Shown: positions 1 to 8,849 of the stretch, piece after piece
Numbering within the stretch: the first letter of the stretch is position 1
Layout of the letters: each line of letters begins with the position of its first letter
Source of the DNA: Planctomycetota bacterium
Lineage (GTDB): Bacteria > Planctomycetota > UBA1135
Assembly (NCBI GenBank): GCA_028821845.1
Contig: JAPKEZ010000006.1
Span: 1 to 32,918, forward strand
Direction of reading: 5' to 3'
Length of the DNA: 32,918 nt
Program-made: the position numbers and the translations under genes
The notes under the pieces: model-generated
What the model was told of the DNA's origin: nothing
Seen by the model: only the letters and a program-made list of their open reading frames with translations
The model's database searches: none

Positions 1-193
1 AACGTTTCAATTCTTTACGGGCCTCTTTCACATAGCCAATATATTCAAGACGAGTTTCATCATCGCCATGACTCATGTTCAGGCGAAATGCTGTGACTCC
101 TGCCTTAATCATTAATTTGATTTTGGCCAACGAAGCACACGCCGGCCCAAGGGTAGCGAGTATTTTGGTACGAGCGACTGGCTTTTCAAGCAT
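1..193 (-). CDS. pyk: Pyruvate kinase, N-terminal fragment (runs off the window)
   Basis: Minus-strand translation MLEKPVARTKILATLGPACASLAKIKLMIKAGVTAFRLNMSHGDDETRLEYIGYVKEARKELKR matches the pyruvate kinase N-terminus (RTKI-AT-GPA ... RLN-SHG). Confidence 0.9.
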   Translation of the reverse strand, partial: MLEKPVARTKILATLGPACASLAKIKLMIKAGVTAFRLNMSHGDDETRLEYIGYVKEARKELKR

Positions 194-199
194 CGTTAA

Positions 200-1135
200 T
201 TACAACAATCCCTTTTCTTTAAGAGTTTCAATATCGGCCCGAATAGCTGTTGCTGAAGCATCAAGCTTTTCGCGACCTGCATCGTCTAGCTCGAGGTCGA
301 CGATACTCTCGACGCCATTGGTACCAAGCACACATGGCACACCCATGTAAATGCCTTCAAGTCCATATTGGCCATCGAGGTAAGCCGCACACGGCAACAA
401 ACGGCGCTCGTTACGCAGAATTGACTTTGCCATTGCCACGGCAGCTGCAGAAGGCGCATAGAAAGCTGAACCGGTCTTCAACAAGTTAACGATTTCGGCG
501 CCACCATGCTGAGTGCGGTGGTTAATCGCATCGATTTCATCACCAGGCAAAGTAGCCTGCACCGAGACACCATCCATTGTTGAAAATTGTGGAAGTGGCA
601 CCATTGAGTCGCCATGACCACCAAGAACCATACAGCGTACATCTTTAATGCCACCACCGTTGGCCTCTGAGATAAAGAAGGCCATGCGCGCAGAGTCTAG
701 AACGCCAGCCATACCAACCACTCGTTTCGTTTCGAAACCGAGAGCTTGCGACATTAGGTACACCATTGTGTCGAGTGGGTTCGAGACCACTATCACCTTA
801 GCATCAGGAGATCCTTCTTTAATGTAGGCCGCAACTGTCTTGATGATGTTACCGTTAACTTCAAGCAAGTCTGAGCGATCCATGCCGGGTTTACGCGGTA
901 GACCTGCAGTCATGATGAACAAATCAGAACCGTATGTGTCGGATGGGTCATTAGTGCCGGTCACTAATGCTTGGTAGCCTTCGACGGCTGCTGCTTGATT
1001 GAGGTCGAGCGCAATGCCCTGTGGACGGCCTTCAATCACGTCGATTAAGACGATGTTTTCGGCCACTTCTTGCTCGGCTAGGCGTTGTGCACATGTCATG
1101 CCAACGAATCCGCCGCCTACTACTGTTACTTTCAT
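200..1135 (-). CDS. mdh: Malate dehydrogenase (LDH-like type)
   Basis: 311 aa; MKVTVVGGGFVGMTCAQ nucleotide-binding motif, GLPRKPGMDRSDLL, VSNPLDTMVYL, GGHGDSMVPL. Confidence 0.95.
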   Translation of the reverse strand: MKVTVVGGGFVGMTCAQRLAEQEVAENIVLIDVIEGRPQGIALDLNQAAAVEGYQALVTGTNDPSDTYGSDLFIMTAGLPRKPGMDRSDLLEVNGNIIKTVAAYIKEGSPDAKVIVVSNPLDTMVYLMSQALGFETKRVVGMAGVLDSARMAFFISEANGGGIKDVRCMVLGGHGDSMVPLPQFSTMDGVSVQATLPGDEIDAINHRTQHGGAEIVNLLKTGSAFYAPSAAAVAMAKSILRNERRLLPCAAYLDGQYGLEGIYMGVPCVLGTNGVESIVDLELDDAGREKLDASATAIRADIETLKEKGLL

Positions 1136-1223
1136 GTTTTAAAGTGGGTTAAGCCAGGGCTGAGATGTCTGACAGCTAACATGTTGCGAATTTTACCCTA
1201 TTCGGCAAACAATAACAGCCCAA

Positions 1224-2237
1224 CTAGCCGTTGTTCTGCCACCAATCTCGCCATGCCTGCTGAGAGGCTGCGCGCGCGGCATCGTCACCTTTGTGGTTGT
1301 AGCCCACGCTGTTTTTAGTGACCGCCTCCAATGCAGCATTCACCTCTTTGCGAACGAACTCGAAGGAGTCGTCAAGGGCCTCAATGAGTTGGGGTGTCGC
1401 TGATAGCGCAGCCCATTGACGCAAAGTGGTAGCCGCTTGATAACGACAGAACTCGTAGCTATCTTGCAACAATGGCAACACATACGGCACCAAGTTTGGG
1501 TCGTTGCGGTCAGCGATATCTTCAAGGGCTGAAAAGCGAGTATTCGGGTCGCTGTTTTGCAAGTCTTGAATGATACTTTGCACACGCTGGTTAAAGGATG
1601 ATTCTTCAACGTCAACAGGCGGTGGCGCTGCTGCCACCTGGCGTTCTACTGCCGAAACTTTGTCACGCAACACAACTTGGCCGGCGCGGATTTCGCGAGC
1701 ACTATCGGCAATAGTTGATATTTCAACTTGTGATAAATTTAACTTACTTGCCATTGCTGAAAATTGCAGCGGCAACGATTCTAGATCTGCCAAAGTATTT
1801 GCCTGGCGCGACAAGGCGTCACGTAATTTGTTGTCGCCATTTTCGACAACGATGCCCAATTTATCGCGCTCCATTTTTGCGCGAGTTGCGGCGGCGCCGA
1901 TTTGGTTCTCAAGATCAGACTGCAATTCAGAATTTGCAGCACTGAGGCGATTATTATTCGATACAGCATCTCTGTTTGATACAGCGACCGCTTCAAAGAA
2001 TCGCTGCTGCTCAACATACATATAAGCAAATACCGCCCAAGTTATCGTGAAGAACACTACAACGATTGGCGATATTGACCATTCTTTCTTACCCGGTTCT
2101 AGCTCGGTAGCTATCACCAATGTATCGGCACAGTCAGGACAAATCACCCGGTCGCCATGGCGAACGGCGTTACCAGTATCAAGGCTAACCTGCGGTACAG
2201 ATTGCTGACACACATTACAGAAGTAAAGCTCGGTCAT
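1224..2237 (-). CDS. Zinc-ribbon / transmembrane / coiled-coil / HEAT-repeat protein of unknown function
   Basis: Start placed at MTELYFCNVCQQ (2237), just after the stop of the upstream gene, rather than at 2369 as in the ORF track. Two CxxC pairs (CNVC, CPDC), one TM helix (PIVVVFFTITWAVFAYMYV), coiled coil, HEAT-like repeats, C-terminal QQAWRDWWQNNG. Confidence 0.75.
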   Translation of the reverse strand: MTELYFCNVCQQSVPQVSLDTGNAVRHGDRVICPDCADTLVIATELEPGKKEWSISPIVVVFFTITWAVFAYMYVEQQRFFEAVAVSNRDAVSNNNRLSAANSELQSDLENQIGAAATRAKMERDKLGIVVENGDNKLRDALSRQANTLADLESLPLQFSAMASKLNLSQVEISTIADSAREIRAGQVVLRDKVSAVERQVAAAPPPVDVEESSFNQRVQSIIQDLQNSDPNTRFSALEDIADRNDPNLVPYVLPLLQDSYEFCRYQAATTLRQWAALSATPQLIEALDDSFEFVRKEVNAALEAVTKNSVGYNHKGDDAARAASQQAWRDWWQNNG

Positions 2238-2238
2238 C

Positions 2239-4104
2239 TTATTTACGATGATAGACGAAATAGCCGGCCAAAAACAGTGACAGAGCGCAAAACAATGCGA
2301 AAATGTTAAATTCTTTGGGAACGGAATAACGCCTTTCCAACCATGCTGTAAATGGCTGTGTCGAAGCACTGAATTCGGAAGAGACTAGCGGCTGCAAATA
2401 TAGTGCCCTGTCTAGGCCTATACCGCTAACAGCTACAATTTCAGACTGATCGATATCCGCTATGTACAAGTTCTGCTGCGCAGAAGCATCTACCAATCGC
2501 ACTTCACGCCAATTATCCAGTTGCCAGATACTTGGGACATCGTGCGAATAGATTAGCAAACCATCGTTGGTACGACGCAACTTATTATGATGGCGCATAC
2601 TTTTCTCAATTTCTGCTAATTGGAGGAATGCTTCTGAATCGCAAGTCCCGGCTACTGAAAATAATCGCGCATTAGAATAAATATCGACCGCCACAACAGG
2701 ACTACCCTGCTCGTCGAAATACAAAGCGTTGCTTCGAGAATTTAAGTCGAAGATAATGTGAGGCTCCTTCAACAAGAATTGTTTAGCAAGGTCAAAGAAG
2801 TTTGCTCCCTGCAAATTCCCCACGGAGTCATTGCGCAATACAGCACTATCTAGCTGAGCGAGCAAGCGTTCTGACAAGTTGCCGTCAGAGACTATATCGC
2901 CCAACTGTTCTAAAGACTCAAGCCGTGCATCAGCACTGCACGGCAACACAGAAATTGGTATCTCCGCGAAGAGTTTTTGTACTAGTGGACGCCATCCACT
3001 TGACGGAGCTTTGCTTTGGCCATCACTCAAGATGACTATTTTGCGTGGTGAATAGTCTAAAACGCTTAACTGCTTAAGCGCGTTGCCGATGTCAGTCGAC
3101 CCAAAAGCTTGGATGCCTGTTAAATCTTCGAGGTCGGCTAAAGGTTGCTGCAGTGCTGAGCTAAACGGAATCACTTGAATCTTGACAGATGCTTGATCGT
3201 TGCCAATAGCTTGCAAAGCACGTATAGCCTGGTCTAAGCCAGCGCCATCCATACTTCCGGAGACATCGAGCAAGCAAATCACCGTAGGTTGTGATTGTCG
3301 GTGAGAGGTAAATGCGCGGTACTGTTCAGCAACTAGATTAATTGACGAGGCCGTCGGGTATTCAACAACACAAGAAACTCCAGAGCCTAATAGCTCTTGC
3401 AACTGCTGGAAGTTTACCGGTGGCGTCAACAGCTTGAGGGGTGGCAGCTGAGTATGCGCAACGACGAAGTGCTCAACGATTTCTCCGTTGAGGATGATGT
3501 CGAATTCAAAGTATTTGTTGCTGGCGAGTGGCTGCAGAGTCAACCGCAGATGATTCTCTTGCAAAAAATCAAACCGTGGTGCAGCCGACATCTGTTGCTC
3601 ACTTTCGACAGTAAACTGTAAAGTGGTTGCTAAGTTGTCGTGCAACAAAATATCTACTTGCAAAGAAGATTGCCCGGCGAAAAAAGTTGGGCACTGGATA
3701 TGCCGAACCACACCAAAGGCTGGCGAGTGTAAATGAACGATATCTACCCCCGGCAATATGTCATCCTTAATCTTCGATAAAGCACGACCATCGCTAACCA
3801 CATACAATCGATCAGTAGGAACTAGCAATTGAGACATGGCAGCCAAAGCCAAAGCCAAGTCACTCGAATCCGAAAATTGCTCTGTAGGGAAAACGCGCAC
3901 TCTATCATGACTCGATGCATCCGCCCACTCTTCTATAGGAAAGTCCTGCAACGCGCTGTAGTCACTTAAAGGGCGAGCAGCGCCTGCGCTGAGTGATTGG
4001 TCGAACAAGAACCAAGTGTTGCGCACATAAGTCGAGTTAGACGGCAAAAACGACAACGCAAAAGCCACGGCAGACAGAGCGAATAGCAATCGGTAAATCA
4101 TCAA
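2239..4104 (-). CDS. Membrane-anchored von Willebrand factor A domain protein (possible second degenerate VWA at the N-terminus)
   Basis: 621 aa; MIDAS-like DVSGSM with downstream STDIGNALKQL and IVILSDGQSK; N- and C-terminal hydrophobic segments. Confidence 0.8.
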   Translation of the reverse strand: MMIYRLLFALSAVAFALSFLPSNSTYVRNTWFLFDQSLSAGAARPLSDYSALQDFPIEEWADASSHDRVRVFPTEQFSDSSDLALALAAMSQLLVPTDRLYVVSDGRALSKIKDDILPGVDIVHLHSPAFGVVRHIQCPTFFAGQSSLQVDILLHDNLATTLQFTVESEQQMSAAPRFDFLQENHLRLTLQPLASNKYFEFDIILNGEIVEHFVVAHTQLPPLKLLTPPVNFQQLQELLGSGVSCVVEYPTASSINLVAEQYRAFTSHRQSQPTVICLLDVSGSMDGAGLDQAIRALQAIGNDQASVKIQVIPFSSALQQPLADLEDLTGIQAFGSTDIGNALKQLSVLDYSPRKIVILSDGQSKAPSSGWRPLVQKLFAEIPISVLPCSADARLESLEQLGDIVSDGNLSERLLAQLDSAVLRNDSVGNLQGANFFDLAKQFLLKEPHIIFDLNSRSNALYFDEQGSPVVAVDIYSNARLFSVAGTCDSEAFLQLAEIEKSMRHHNKLRRTNDGLLIYSHDVPSIWQLDNWREVRLVDASAQQNLYIADIDQSEIVAVSGIGLDRALYLQPLVSSEFSASTQPFTAWLERRYSVPKEFNIFALFCALSLFLAGYFVYHRK

Positions 4105-5204
4105 ACCTGCAAAAAGTGTTGCGAGCTCACCGTCGCGATAAATCCTCCGCCAAGCAATTGATTGCCACGATAAACAGCCACCCCCTGGCCGGGGTTAATA
4201 GATTCAACACTATCTATGAAATCTATTTTCACTGTTCCGGGAGCTGTGCATTTCAATACCGCACGGAATTGTTGGAATGCCGACCGATACTGAACAGTGA
4301 CATCGTGCCATTCGTCGCCAATGTTTAGCTCGACACCGAAGCAATGGAAGTCGTTCGCCGTAAGTGAGCTACATGTAGTAGCAGCGCGTGGGCCAACAAG
4401 GACGTCACCGCTTTGAGGGTCAATATCAATGACGTACATTGCCTTAGTTGAGGCGAAGCCTAAACCGCGGCGTTGTCCACGAGTGAAGCCGGCGTGACCG
4501 CTGTGAGTTGCGAGTTGTTTACCCTCTGCATCTATTATGCGGCCTGGTTTGCCAAGCTGGTCGCGCGAAGCAAGTAACTCGCGGTAGTTATTATCTGGCA
4601 CGAAACAGATTTCGAAGCTCTCTGCTTTATCGTGAATTTGCAAACCAGCCTCTTTAGCTATCTGACGCGTTTGAGTTTTGTCGAGCTCGCCAATAGGCAG
4701 CAAAGTCTTAGACAGTGTTTCTGGGCCAAGCGGGAAAACCACATAGGATTGATCTTTGCTAATATCGACGCCGCGGTGCAATTGGTGCTGCCCATCAACG
4801 TTGATGATACGCGCGTAATGCCCGGTTGCTAAATATTCGGCACCAACAGCTGCGGCCAAATCCCAAAGTTTGCCAAATTTAATATCGCGATTGCAGCGCA
4901 TACATGGATTTGGCGTGCGCGCTTGCTGGTATTCTTCTGCAAAATAATCGATGATTGACTCGAACTCCTGATGCATATCAATAGCATGAAAGTCAATTCC
5001 TAGATGGTCGGCAACCAAAGCAGCGTCACGCGAATCTTCTACTGAACAGCAGCCTTGTTTATTCGAGCTAGAGACAGCCGGCTTTGCTACACCGTTGCGC
5101 AAGAACACACCAATCACCTCATAGCCCTGCTTCTTCAATAAGTAAGCAGCGACACTAGAGTCAACGCCTCCCGAAAGAGCGACAAGTACACGCTTGGATT
5201 CCAT
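4101..5204 (-). CDS. mnmA: tRNA-specific 2-thiouridylase MnmA
   Basis: Start at MESKRVLVALSGGVDSSVAAYLL; PP-loop SGGVDSS, NPCMRCNRDIKFG, ATGHYARI, FEICFVPD, TRGQRRGLG. Overlaps the next gene by 4 nt. Confidence 0.95.
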   Translation of the reverse strand: MESKRVLVALSGGVDSSVAAYLLKKQGYEVIGVFLRNGVAKPAVSSSNKQGCCSVEDSRDAALVADHLGIDFHAIDMHQEFESIIDYFAEEYQQARTPNPCMRCNRDIKFGKLWDLAAAVGAEYLATGHYARIINVDGQHQLHRGVDISKDQSYVVFPLGPETLSKTLLPIGELDKTQTRQIAKEAGLQIHDKAESFEICFVPDNNYRELLASRDQLGKPGRIIDAEGKQLATHSGHAGFTRGQRRGLGFASTKAMYVIDIDPQSGDVLVGPRAATTCSSLTANDFHCFGVELNIGDEWHDVTVQYRSAFQQFRAVLKCTAPGTVKIDFIDSVESINPGQGVAVYRGNQLLGGGFIATVSSQHFLQV

Positions 5205-5257
5205 GATGGTCAATGTGCTAGAATAGCTCGACGCATTATCGCTCACTCCTCATTAAC

Positions 5258-5689
5258 ATGCCAACTTCAATCGAAATGTTTGCTCTAGACACCAATACCA
5301 TCGAATCTGACTTTCAGATTACTATTGCCCCAAACGGCAAAGCCGAATCAACACAAGCTACTACCGAAGTCGCCGAAACAGGTCTTGTCGACGGTGGAGC
5401 TGCGCAAGGTGGCGGCATGGGCTTTTGGGTGATGATCGCCATCTTATTTGGCTTCATGTACCTTTTTGTTATTCGCCCTGAGAAGAAGCGACAAAAAGAA
5501 CGCGTCCAGTTTCAAAGCGATTTGTCTAAGGGCGACGACGTAGTCACCGCGGGTGGTCTACACGGCGTAATTGCCTCACTAGACGAGCACACTATCACGC
5601 TCAAAGTTAGCGATAACGTCCGGATGAAATTTGACCGTGTCGCTGTGAGTCGCCGCGCGTCTACACAAGCTCCTTTGCAAGGCAAATAA
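5258..5689 (+). CDS. yajC: Preprotein translocase subunit YajC
   Basis: TM segment followed by FVIRPEKKRQKER and GDDVVTAGGLHGVIASLDEHTITLKV, characteristic of YajC. Confidence 0.93.
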   Translation: MPTSIEMFALDTNTIESDFQITIAPNGKAESTQATTEVAETGLVDGGAAQGGGMGFWVMIAILFGFMYLFVIRPEKKRQKERVQFQSDLSKGDDVVTAGGLHGVIASLDEHTITLKVSDNVRMKFDRVAVSRRASTQAPLQGK

Positions 5690-5737
5690 AGCAGTTGTAA
5701 TCAAATCGACTCGATTAGATTACTGCAATATCTCGAA

Positions 5738-6799
5738 CTAAGCTATTAACCAAGCACGCCGCAAATCTCCGTCATGGTCGCGACGCAATTCATGTTCGAG
5801 ACACATGGCTTGCTGCGGGCTATCAAACCCGTCGGCAGCAATTGCTGACATACCACCGCCAAACAGCAATGGCGCTTCATACTTGACTATGGCGTGAACC
5901 AGTCCCAAATGAATCAGCGAATGAATAAAGCGTGGCCCACCCTCAATGAAGACGCGGCCTAGGTGATACTGTTCAGACAACTGCCCCCATATTTCGACAA
6001 GGTCTGTTCGGCGATGAAAGGAATCAGCATCAGTCGACCATGATGGCGAACACTCGTCTGAGTCAAACCATAGTCGTTGCATGTCATCTTGTAATATTTT
6101 AAAATCGTGATTAACGGCGTTCGCGCAACCAATAAGGACTTTAGTGTTTAAAACATTATGCTCCACGTCACGCGCGGTAAGGCTTGGGTTGTCGGCGACA
6201 ACGGTCCCCTTAGCGACAGCTATAGCCTGCGAGGCTGAACGCAATTGGTGAACTTCTGCTCTCGATTCAGGATTGCTTATCCATTTCGACTTGCCACTGC
6301 TTGATGCTATAAAACCGTCGGCTGTCGACGCCCACTTAACTATAGTGAACGGAACTTTACGAGTTAGATGTGACAAGAAAGCCGGGTTCTGTGCAGCAAA
6401 TTGTTCTTCACAATTCAACAGCTCTACCTCAATGCCTTGCTGCCGCAATAACTCGGCGGCACGGCCTGCGTGGCGCGGGTCAGGATCAGTCGCGCCTATG
6501 ACTACACGCTTAACGTTTGATTTACTAATCAACTCGACACATGCGGATCTCTTCTTGGCGCCGCCTTTTGAACTGCAGGGTTCTAAAGTGACGTAAAGCT
6601 CATCGGCTTGCGGGCAATCCTGCAGAGACATCTCTTCTGCGTGAGCCTGGCCGAATTGTTGATGATGACCGTACGCAACAACATGGCCACCACAAAGCGC
6701 GATTGCGCCAACAAGTGGGTTCGGAGCCGTAAACAACCAATCGCTTTTTGCGGCCTCAGCAAAGGCGCGCTGCATAAGGTTGAAGTCACGATTACTCAA
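5738..6799 (-). CDS. ribD: Bifunctional diaminohydroxyphosphoribosylaminopyrimidine deaminase / 5-amino-6-(5-phosphoribosylamino)uracil reductase
   Basis: MQRAFAEAAK...PNPLVGA, HAEEMSL, TLEPCSS, VVIGATDPDPRHAGRAAELL, then a reductase domain (VKWASTADGFIA, FIEGGPRFIHSLI). Confidence 0.9.
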   Translation of the reverse strand: MSNRDFNLMQRAFAEAAKSDWLFTAPNPLVGAIALCGGHVVAYGHHQQFGQAHAEEMSLQDCPQADELYVTLEPCSSKGGAKKRSACVELISKSNVKRVVIGATDPDPRHAGRAAELLRQQGIEVELLNCEEQFAAQNPAFLSHLTRKVPFTIVKWASTADGFIASSSGKSKWISNPESRAEVHQLRSASQAIAVAKGTVVADNPSLTARDVEHNVLNTKVLIGCANAVNHDFKILQDDMQRLWFDSDECSPSWSTDADSFHRRTDLVEIWGQLSEQYHLGRVFIEGGPRFIHSLIHLGLVHAIVKYEAPLLFGGGMSAIAADGFDSPQQAMCLEHELRRDHDGDLRRAWLIA

Positions 6800-8193
6800 A
6801 CGCTGAACTCAGAAATTTTTGAGGTGGTTGCAGAAGAAGCAAGCTTAGCTGCTTCATCATCACTCAAGTTGTCCGCGCCAATTAACGACTTGCCGTTGTA
6901 ACCGACTAAGTCGACATTGTAAAGCTGGCCCGGGGCAAAGCCATCGCGGCTCGGCAGCAAACAGTAATGGCCGTTATGAACACGACCGAACCAATAGCCG
7001 GGATTTTTCTTATCAGGACGCTCAATGAGTATTTGAGATTTCCCACCCACCATCAAAGGTGTTTTAGCCTTGGCAATTTCACGCTGCAAATCAAGCAAAC
7101 GGTGGTTGCGTCGCGCTTTCTGTTGCGGAACAACGTCGTCATCTCCCGCATGCGAAACAGTGCCAGGGCGCGGAGAATACTGAAAGACATAAGACTGTAA
7201 AAAGTCAAATTCTCTCATAGCCTCTTCAGAGGCCAGATGGTCGTCGTCAGTTTCTCCGGGGAAGCCGACAATCCAGTCTGAGATTAACTCTAAATCTGGC
7301 ATGGAGTCGCGAAGCAAATTAATACGCTTGCGGTACATTTCTAGGTTATACCCGCGCTTCATTGCTCGCAGCACTGGGTCAGAACCTGACTGCACTGGCA
7401 CCGGCAAGAAACGCATAAACTTAGTAGAGCGCGCCATTGCATCAACCAAGTCTTGATCAATGTATGACGGATGCAAGGTAACCATTCGAATACGTGCAAT
7501 ACCCTCAATGTGCTCAATCTCGTCAAGCAAACTAGCCAACGACGGGCGACCCACTTTGGGCAGATCACGACCATAAGAATCAATTGTTTGCCCGAGCAGG
7601 TGCACTTCAGTAACACCCCCTTCGGCTAAGCGCTTAATCTCGTCAAGGATGGTCTTCTGTGGACGTGACTCAACTCGTCCGCGCACGCTTGGAACAATGC
7701 AATAAGTGCAGTTCATGTCGCAACCACGCATAACCGCAACGTGAGCCTGATAACCGGGAACGCGGCCGGTCAAGTCGCGCTCTTGCTCGTCGACTACTTC
7801 CTCGGCCTCACCAAGTACGCAGACTCGCTGTTCGCCACCCTCCACCTTTGCAACTAAATCTGGCAGCTTAGGAAAATGTCGCGAGCCGCAAACGATATCG
7901 ACATGAGGCTCGCGCTCAAATAATTCTTCGCCCTCACGATCAGCCATACAGCCAATAACAGCGATAACAATTGACGGGTCATTCTTCTTTAAACGACGCA
8001 ATTCACCAAGTAAACCATGAACCCGCTCTTCAGCATTTTCGCGCACCGAACATGTGTGAAACATATGCAATTGCGCTTGGTCGGCGTCCTGGGATTCCAC
8101 CCAACCACGCTTAATGAATGCCGCACGAATCAACTCGCCGTCATAGAAATTCATCTGACAGCCAAAAACCCGGAGGTGAAAGCTGCGAGGCAT
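6796..8193 (-). CDS. miaB: tRNA-2-methylthio-N6-dimethylallyladenosine synthase (radical SAM methylthiotransferase)
   Basis: FGCQMNFYDGE, MRGCDMNCTYCIVPSVRGRVESR radical-SAM CxxxCxxC, VQSGSDPVLRAMKRGY, IVGFPGETDDDH, C-terminal TRAM-like region. Confidence 0.94.
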   Translation of the reverse strand: MPRSFHLRVFGCQMNFYDGELIRAAFIKRGWVESQDADQAQLHMFHTCSVRENAEERVHGLLGELRRLKKNDPSIVIAVIGCMADREGEELFEREPHVDIVCGSRHFPKLPDLVAKVEGGEQRVCVLGEAEEVVDEQERDLTGRVPGYQAHVAVMRGCDMNCTYCIVPSVRGRVESRPQKTILDEIKRLAEGGVTEVHLLGQTIDSYGRDLPKVGRPSLASLLDEIEHIEGIARIRMVTLHPSYIDQDLVDAMARSTKFMRFLPVPVQSGSDPVLRAMKRGYNLEMYRKRINLLRDSMPDLELISDWIVGFPGETDDDHLASEEAMREFDFLQSYVFQYSPRPGTVSHAGDDDVVPQQKARRNHRLLDLQREIAKAKTPLMVGGKSQILIERPDKKNPGYWFGRVHNGHYCLLPSRDGFAPGQLYNVDLVGYNGKSLIGADNLSDDEAAKLASSATTSKISEFSV

Positions 8194-8849
8194 TAGTCGT
8201 TAGAGACAGTTTCGAACTCTGGGATACCGCAGCCTGGGCCAGGAACGAAGAAGTCCTCTGACTCGTACTCGATGCCTGTCATCGCCTCAATATCAATCGC
8301 TTGATAACGAGCTACTGCTCCATCGCCGCGCATGTAAATCATGGCTGAGCGGTGAATCCATTCGCCGTCAGAGACAATGGTGGTTGAGCCCGAACTTTTA
8401 CGCAACTTACGGCGAACGTCACTATCACCACCAGTTGTGAAGCCAGCATACGATGTATAACCAGGACTGATGTTATCCCAGTCGTCTAGGTACTCAACAA
8501 TGGTGATTTCCTCTTCTTCAGAAACTAATTCTTCGAATGGTAGCGATGGGCTGAAATACATATTCGCAGCTTGCGGAGTATGTTCAAATATTTTGTCGTG
8601 CCAAGGGCGTAAGACAAATTTAATACCTTCATCACGTGGCCACACATTGTTTTTACCGGTCTTGTAGTCGGTCAATGTCATATAGATTCTTTTCATGTTC
8701 TGCTCGGAAGCAGTCATGTTGCCTTTGTCTATCCATTCCGGCACAGAGACGATGAAGTAAGTAGACAGAATGCCGATAATAACCAGCACCACCATCATCT
8801 CCATAAGAGTGAAGCCTAGGCGGCCTAAAGAAACGAGTGTAGATTTCAT
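8193..8849 (-). CDS. Type II secretion / type IV pilin-like protein (pseudopilin)
   Basis: N-terminal prepilin signature LGFTLMEMMVVLVIIGILSTYFIVSVPEW. Confidence 0.85.
   Translation of the reverse strand: MKSTLVSLGRLGFTLMEMMVVLVIIGILSTYFIVSVPEWIDKGNMTASEQNMKRIYMTLTDYKTGKNNVWPRDEGIKFVLRPWHDKIFEHTPQAANMYFSPSLPFEELVSEEEEITIVEYLDDWDNISPGYTSYAGFTTGGDSDVRRKLRKSSGSTTIVSDGEWIHRSAMIYMRGDGAVARYQAIDIEAMTGIEYESEDFFVPGPGCGIPEFETVSND

Noticed and set aside
1146-1157. 12-mer GGGTTAAGCCAG shared between the mdh leader and 22215-22226
   Set aside because: Dozens of 12-mer matches are expected by chance in a window of this size; the flanks differ.
1570-2025. Plus-strand ORFs antisense to annotated genes (e.g. 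1570-2025, 13715-14071, 25561-25986, 28995-29375)
   Set aside because: They lie opposite strongly supported or domain-containing CDSs, show no recognisable motifs and have low-complexity/Ser-Arg-rich composition typical of antisense frames.
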